From NCBI RefSeq assembly GCF_014641075.1, contig NZ_BMHP01000003.1, positions 124,001 to 188,000 on the forward strand: a stretch of DNA of 64,000 nucleotides, in the 5' to 3' direction. Below are positions 60,725 through 64,000 of the stretch, in pieces. Position 1 is the stretch's first letter; each line of letters starts with the position of its first letter. The position numbers and the translations under genes were made by a program. This stretch comes from Paenibacillus nasutitermitis. GTDB lineage: Bacteria; Bacillota; Bacilli; Paenibacillales; Paenibacillaceae. Under the pieces are notes generated by a model. The model ran no database searches. It was not told where the DNA came from and saw only the letters and a list, made by a program, of their open reading frames with translations.

Positions 60725-60773
60725 CACTGTTGAAAAGGCTAAGCGATACAATCGCTTAGCCTTTTCAACAGTG
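60725..60773. terminator. Perfect 23-bp hairpin, bidirectional terminator-like
   Basis: Bases 60725-60747 and 60751-60773 are exact inverted complements with a 3-base loop; the A4 and T4 tracts lie inside the stem. It ends the DoxX-VOC operon. Such a perfect long stem is stronger than ordinary terminators. Confidence 0.75.
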
Positions 60774-60970
60774 TGCCACGCATAGAGCGATTCGCGGTCA
60801 GTTTCTCCCAGCAAATATGAATTCGCCGAAATAGGTTTTGCAATCCATAGTGGTTTAGCCGATATATAACGAATTGACGATAAAATTCATCCTATGTTAG
60901 CATTACTTAGGACGGGGGCCACTTGAGTTAATCTATTCTTTGATATTTTATAGACATGGGAGGAATTCAC

Positions 60971-61822
60971 ATGAATGAACGATTCATAAACGCAGATGGA
61001 ATTGAAATATGCTCCGACAGTTTCGGAAATCAAGCTAACCCGGCAATATTACTGATTATGGGTGCGCAATCCTCAATGATTTGGTGGGAAGAAGAATTCT
61101 GCACGCGTTTAGCGGATATTGGGCATTTTGTGATTCGTTATGATAACCGCGATGTTGGGCGTTCAACAACCTACGAACCTGGTCGACCGGACTATACATT
61201 CGAGGACATGGCAGATGATGCCATTCGGGTATTAGATGCTTATAAGATTAAACAAGCGCATATCTTAGGCATGTCCTTGGGCGGAATGCTGACCCAAATG
61301 ATAGCTCTGCGGCATCCGGAGAGGGTTCTAACCATCACCCTCCTGTCAACGTCCAATTTTGCACCGGATCTCCCCCCGATGGACGATAAGATTATGGAAT
61401 TTTTCTCGAATGTGGGAGAAATAGATTGGACAAACGAACGATCGGTAGTCGAATTTGCAATTGCCAGATCAAGAATCCTTGTGGGTTCAAAGCATCCTTT
61501 TGATGAGAAAAAAGTTTATCGTTTAGCCACAGAAGAAGTGAAAAGAAGCCATAATATGGCCAGCATCAATAATCACGGCTTGGTGGCAGGCGGAGAATCC
61601 TATCTTTCCCGGACAGGTGAAATCAACGTGCCCGCTTTGGTAATACATGGCACTGAAGATCCGATCATCCCCTATGAACATGGACAAAATCTAGCTAACG
61701 AAATTCCGGGTGCGGTTTTACTGACTTTGGAAGGTACGGGACATGAGCTTCACTATGATGATTGGAATTTAGTAATCGATACAATATCCAATCACACTTC
61801 GATCTCACGTCCCTCCAAGTAA
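60971..61822 (+). CDS. Alpha/beta hydrolase
   Basis: 283 residues: FINADGIEICSDSFGNQANP, oxyanion region LLIMGAQSSMIWW, nucleophile elbow LGMSLGGML (GMSLGG), acid in VIHGTEDPIIPYEHG and base in EGTGHELHYDDW. It resembles the aclacinomycin methylesterase (RdmC)-like group. No signal peptide. ATG at 60971 follows GGGAGG; substrate unknown. Confidence 0.88.
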   Translation: MNERFINADGIEICSDSFGNQANPAILLIMGAQSSMIWWEEEFCTRLADIGHFVIRYDNRDVGRSTTYEPGRPDYTFEDMADDAIRVLDAYKIKQAHILGMSLGGMLTQMIALRHPERVLTITLLSTSNFAPDLPPMDDKIMEFFSNVGEIDWTNERSVVEFAIARSRILVGSKHPFDEKKVYRLATEEVKRSHNMASINNHGLVAGGESYLSRTGEINVPALVIHGTEDPIIPYEHGQNLANEIPGAVLLTLEGTGHELHYDDWNLVIDTISNHTSISRPSK

Positions 61823-61893
61823 TTGATACTGGAAGAATTGTTCCTCGTGTATCATTCGCACTGTATCCCCTTGTTGTTTTGCGTCTTGATAAA

Positions 61894-61932
61894 AAAACAA
61901 GCCGACCCGGATATCCCTGGTCGGCTACATTT
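61894..61932. terminator. Bidirectional terminator between convergent esterases
   Basis: AGCCGACC (61900-61907) pairs with GGTCGGCT (61919-61926); A7 lies on the left and a T-rich tract on the right. Confidence 0.85.
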
Positions 61933-61996
61933 TGCTCTCTGATCTACATGGGGTCACGGCTGCGCCCCTCTATACTCTATCCCCTTTTATTTACTG

Positions 61997-62620
61997 TTAC
62001 GAAACGACTGCCTTCAGCCATGCATCCGCGATCAAGGTATGCCCGGCCGGGGAAGGATGGACGCCGTCCGCAGCCCAATATTCCATCGGCGCTTGTACCG
62101 CTGCTTGGGCGAATAATCCATCCAGCGGGATATAAGCCGCGCCAAATTCCCTTGCCAGCTTGCGAACGGCTTGTATTTTGGGATCCAGATCCTCTCTCCA
62201 CATCACCCGATCTCCATCTACCGGCAGGACGAATGGCTCTACGAGTACGATTCTGGCGGCGAGCTTTTCTTTCGTCGTGGTGAGCAGCTCTCTATAGATC
62301 TGTTCAAATTGCTCCACGGGTATGGGATCGTTGATGCTGTACCTTCTCGCAGCGTCATTGATTCCGACATAAATGGAGACCAGTGTCGGCTTCAGCTCCA
62401 GACAATCCGTTTCCCAGCGCTGCTGTAGCTCAACAACACGGTCTCCGCCAATCCCCCGGTTGATGCAGGTGATCTGCTTGTCCGGGTATAGATATTGCAG
62501 TCTTCCGGCGACCATCAGCGCATATCCCTTGCCCAGATCGTTCCCGTCCTCCCGGTTCCTCCCGCAATCCGTAATGCTGTCGCCTTGAAATAAGATGATT
62601 TCCTTGTCGTTAATCACCAT
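61997..62620 (-). CDS. SGNH/GDSL hydrolase
   Basis: 207 residues: block I IILFQGDSITDCGRN, block II RGIGGDRV, block III YVGINDAARR and block V ADGVHPSPAGHTLI give the Ser-Asp-His catalytic set. Such small intracellular SGNH enzymes deacetylate sugars. It lies 91 bases downstream of sugar permease genes on the same strand, so likely works on the imported sugar. ATG at 62620 chosen; the frame to 62695 has no upstream ribosome binding site. Confidence 0.88.
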   Translation of the reverse strand: MVINDKEIILFQGDSITDCGRNREDGNDLGKGYALMVAGRLQYLYPDKQITCINRGIGGDRVVELQQRWETDCLELKPTLVSIYVGINDAARRYSINDPIPVEQFEQIYRELLTTTKEKLAARIVLVEPFVLPVDGDRVMWREDLDPKIQAVRKLAREFGAAYIPLDGLFAQAAVQAPMEYWAADGVHPSPAGHTLIADAWLKAVVS

Positions 62621-62711
62621 AAATTCATTTACCGCCCTTCTGAAGTGCAAGTATAATAACAATACTATAATAATGGAATCTTCCGCCAAGTCCAATCTTT
62701 ACCGCTGATAT

Positions 62712-63524
62712 TCAGCCTTTAACCGCACCCTGCAAACCTCCGACGAATTGGCGCTGCATACTGAGATAGAAAACAATGACTGGCACAAGTGAAATCAAGG
62801 TACCCGCTGCCATAATCCGAATATCATTGCCGAATGTCCCCAGCAAATAAGCAAGCCCCAGCGAAAGCGGATACAAATCGTCATTCTTCAAAATGATAAG
62901 CGGCCACATAAACGAATTCCAGACCGAAATAAAGGAAAACACGCTCAATGTCGCGATTGTTGGCCGCACTAGCGGAACCATGATGCTCCACCAAATCCGG
63001 AAGGTGGAACAACCATCCATCTCCGCAGCCTCTTCCAGTTCATTCGGAATATTCAAATACGCCTGCCGCATTAACAGAATGGCGAAGCCTCCAACCAGAC
63101 CCGGAAAAATCAAGCCCGACCAGGAGTCCACCATCCCCATTTTCTGCAAGAGAATATAGAGCGGTACCAGCTTCCCTTCCTCCGGCAGAAACATCGTACC
63201 GATCATCGCGCCGAAGAAAAACAGCCGACCAGGAAATGTAATTCTGGCCAATGGATACGCGGTTAGCGCTGTTATTAATAAATGAGCGGGAATCATCAGC
63301 AGCAGCAGCATTACAGAGTTGAATAAATATTTTGGAAAAGGAATCGACGTCCAGGCATCGATAAAATTATCAAAAGTTGGCGGATCCGGAATAAAACTCG
63401 GCGGAAACGAGAATACGTCCTGCGTATTCGGCTTCAGCCCTGCGGAAGCCAGCCACAAGAAGGGGCTGATAAATATGAAAGCCAGAATAATGAGAAGAAG
63501 ATACAACAGTGTTTTGCGGATCAT
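62712..63524 (-). CDS. Carbohydrate ABC transporter permease (MalG/AraQ type)
   Basis: 270-residue permease with six helices, EAA loop (LEEAAEMDGCSTFRIWWSIM) and the terminal FVGGLQGAVKG. Its ATG overlaps the stop of the upstream MalF-type permease gene (ATGA at 63521-63524). Paired with it in a sugar importer whose binding protein lies beyond the window edge. Confidence 0.92.
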   Translation of the reverse strand: MIRKTLLYLLLIILAFIFISPFLWLASAGLKPNTQDVFSFPPSFIPDPPTFDNFIDAWTSIPFPKYLFNSVMLLLLMIPAHLLITALTAYPLARITFPGRLFFFGAMIGTMFLPEEGKLVPLYILLQKMGMVDSWSGLIFPGLVGGFAILLMRQAYLNIPNELEEAAEMDGCSTFRIWWSIMVPLVRPTIATLSVFSFISVWNSFMWPLIILKNDDLYPLSLGLAYLLGTFGNDIRIMAAGTLISLVPVIVFYLSMQRQFVGGLQGAVKG

Positions 63525-64000
63525 ACGCCTCTTCCTCCCCTGGAAATCTTGAAATTGATCATGGTCAACACCATCATCAAAGCAAACAGCACGATTCCCA
63601 TCGCAGAGGCATATCCCATATTCAACCGGATAAAGGCTTCATTATAGATCTGCATTGGAAGCGAAAGTGTTTCATTCTGCGGTCCGCCTCCGGTCATCAC
63701 ATAAACACTGGTGAAAATCTGTATGGAGGCGAGTGAAGCTAACGTCAATGTGACGGCAAAGATCGGCCGTAAATGCGGCAAATAAATATGCCACAGAATT
63801 CGCAATTTTTTGGCTCCGTCTATTTTCGCCGCTTCCACCAGCTCTTGGGACAGACTCTGCAGCGCTGACAAATAGATAATCATATACAATCCCATTGCTT
63901 TCCAGACTTCGAGCAGCGCTACGGATGGCAGGGCCGTTCTGGAATCGAGCAGCCAATTGAGTTCATATTGCTTGAGTCCGAATAAATCGAGAAAGGCGTT
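63521..64000 (-). CDS. Carbohydrate ABC transporter permease (MalF/UgpA type), 5' part outside the window
   Basis: The last 159 codons are present, with the EAA loop (LVEAAKIDGAKKLRILWHIY) and GGGPQNETLSLPMQIYNEAF, typical of MalF-type permeases. The frame is open to the window edge. Start, transmembrane helices 1-3 and the solute-binding protein are missing. Confidence 0.88.
   Translation of the reverse strand, partial: NAFLDLFGLKQYELNWLLDSRTALPSVALLEVWKAMGLYMIIYLSALQSLSQELVEAAKIDGAKKLRILWHIYLPHLRPIFAVTLTLASLASIQIFTSVYVMTGGGPQNETLSLPMQIYNEAFIRLNMGYASAMGIVLFALMMVLTMINFKISRGGRGV

Noticed and set aside
1-64000. CRISPR array, tRNA, rRNA, phage genes or secretion-type defence systems
   Set aside because: No regular spaced repeats, cloverleaf or rRNA-like sequence, and no nuclease/helicase or phage structural genes were found on either strand.

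Overview
The window looks like a chromosomal segment of a Paenibacillus-type bacterium (Bacillota, Paenibacillaceae). The signs are mid-range GC, strong AGGAGG-type ribosome binding sites, frequent GTG and TTG starts, a large SLH-anchored surface protein, LplB/YtcP-type sugar permeases with a large membrane-bound AraC regulator, and a high density of Gfo/Idh/MocA, sugar isomerase and glycoside hydrolase genes. No rRNA, tRNA, CRISPR array or phage module was seen. The species assignment is inference.

Layout. 0-4 kb holds small unrelated genes on the minus strand (GrpB family, GNAT, BpsA-like aminopropyltransferase, Zn-dependent phospholipase C-like). 4.0-21.0 kb is one nine-gene leftward carbohydrate locus: two permeases, a membrane AraC regulator, a lipoprotein binding protein, a 1890-residue SLH beta-helix protein, a TIM-barrel hydrolase, a Gfo oxidoreductase, a propeller hydrolase and a six-hairpin hydrolase. 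21.5-25.5 kb carries a hybrid histidine kinase and a REC-kinase on the plus strand. 25.65-30.15 kb is a composite-transposon-like block: two internally deleted copies of one IS in inverted orientation around a MarR / SnoaL-like / SDR / membrane-protein cassette, with a 7-bp direct repeat at the outer ends. 30.2-33.1 kb contains a 1-kb duplication of a sugar isomerase gene (one copy frameshifted), with gene fragments and an acyltransferase between the copies. 33.1-43.1 kb is a run of small regulator-enzyme pairs: TetR/VOC, an RsbQ-like hydrolase with an RsbP-like PAS-GGDEF, AlkX-like glycosylase, DUF1801, DHFR-like/hydrolase and ArsR/SRPBCC. 43.3-57.3 kb is a second sugar-metabolism region: GDSL-alpha/beta hydrolase fusion, PhyH oxygenase, AraC, GH127, an MFS/PadR pair, AraC, ADP-ribosylglycohydrolase, isomerase and Gfo. 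57.4-64 kb has an RlmA-like rRNA methyltransferase behind a leader-peptide attenuator, a copper-amine-oxidase-N surface protein, DoxX, VOC, alpha/beta hydrolase, GDSL esterase and the start of another sugar ABC transporter.

The most noteworthy signals are three. (1) The leader of the RlmA-like gene encodes a nine-residue peptide ending in Arg-Leu-Arg, the type of motif at which macrolides stall ribosomes, followed by competing RNA pairings. (2) An RsbQ/RsbP-type sensor pair has its PP2C phosphatase output replaced by a GGDEF domain. (3) The composite IS block has matching outer target duplications.
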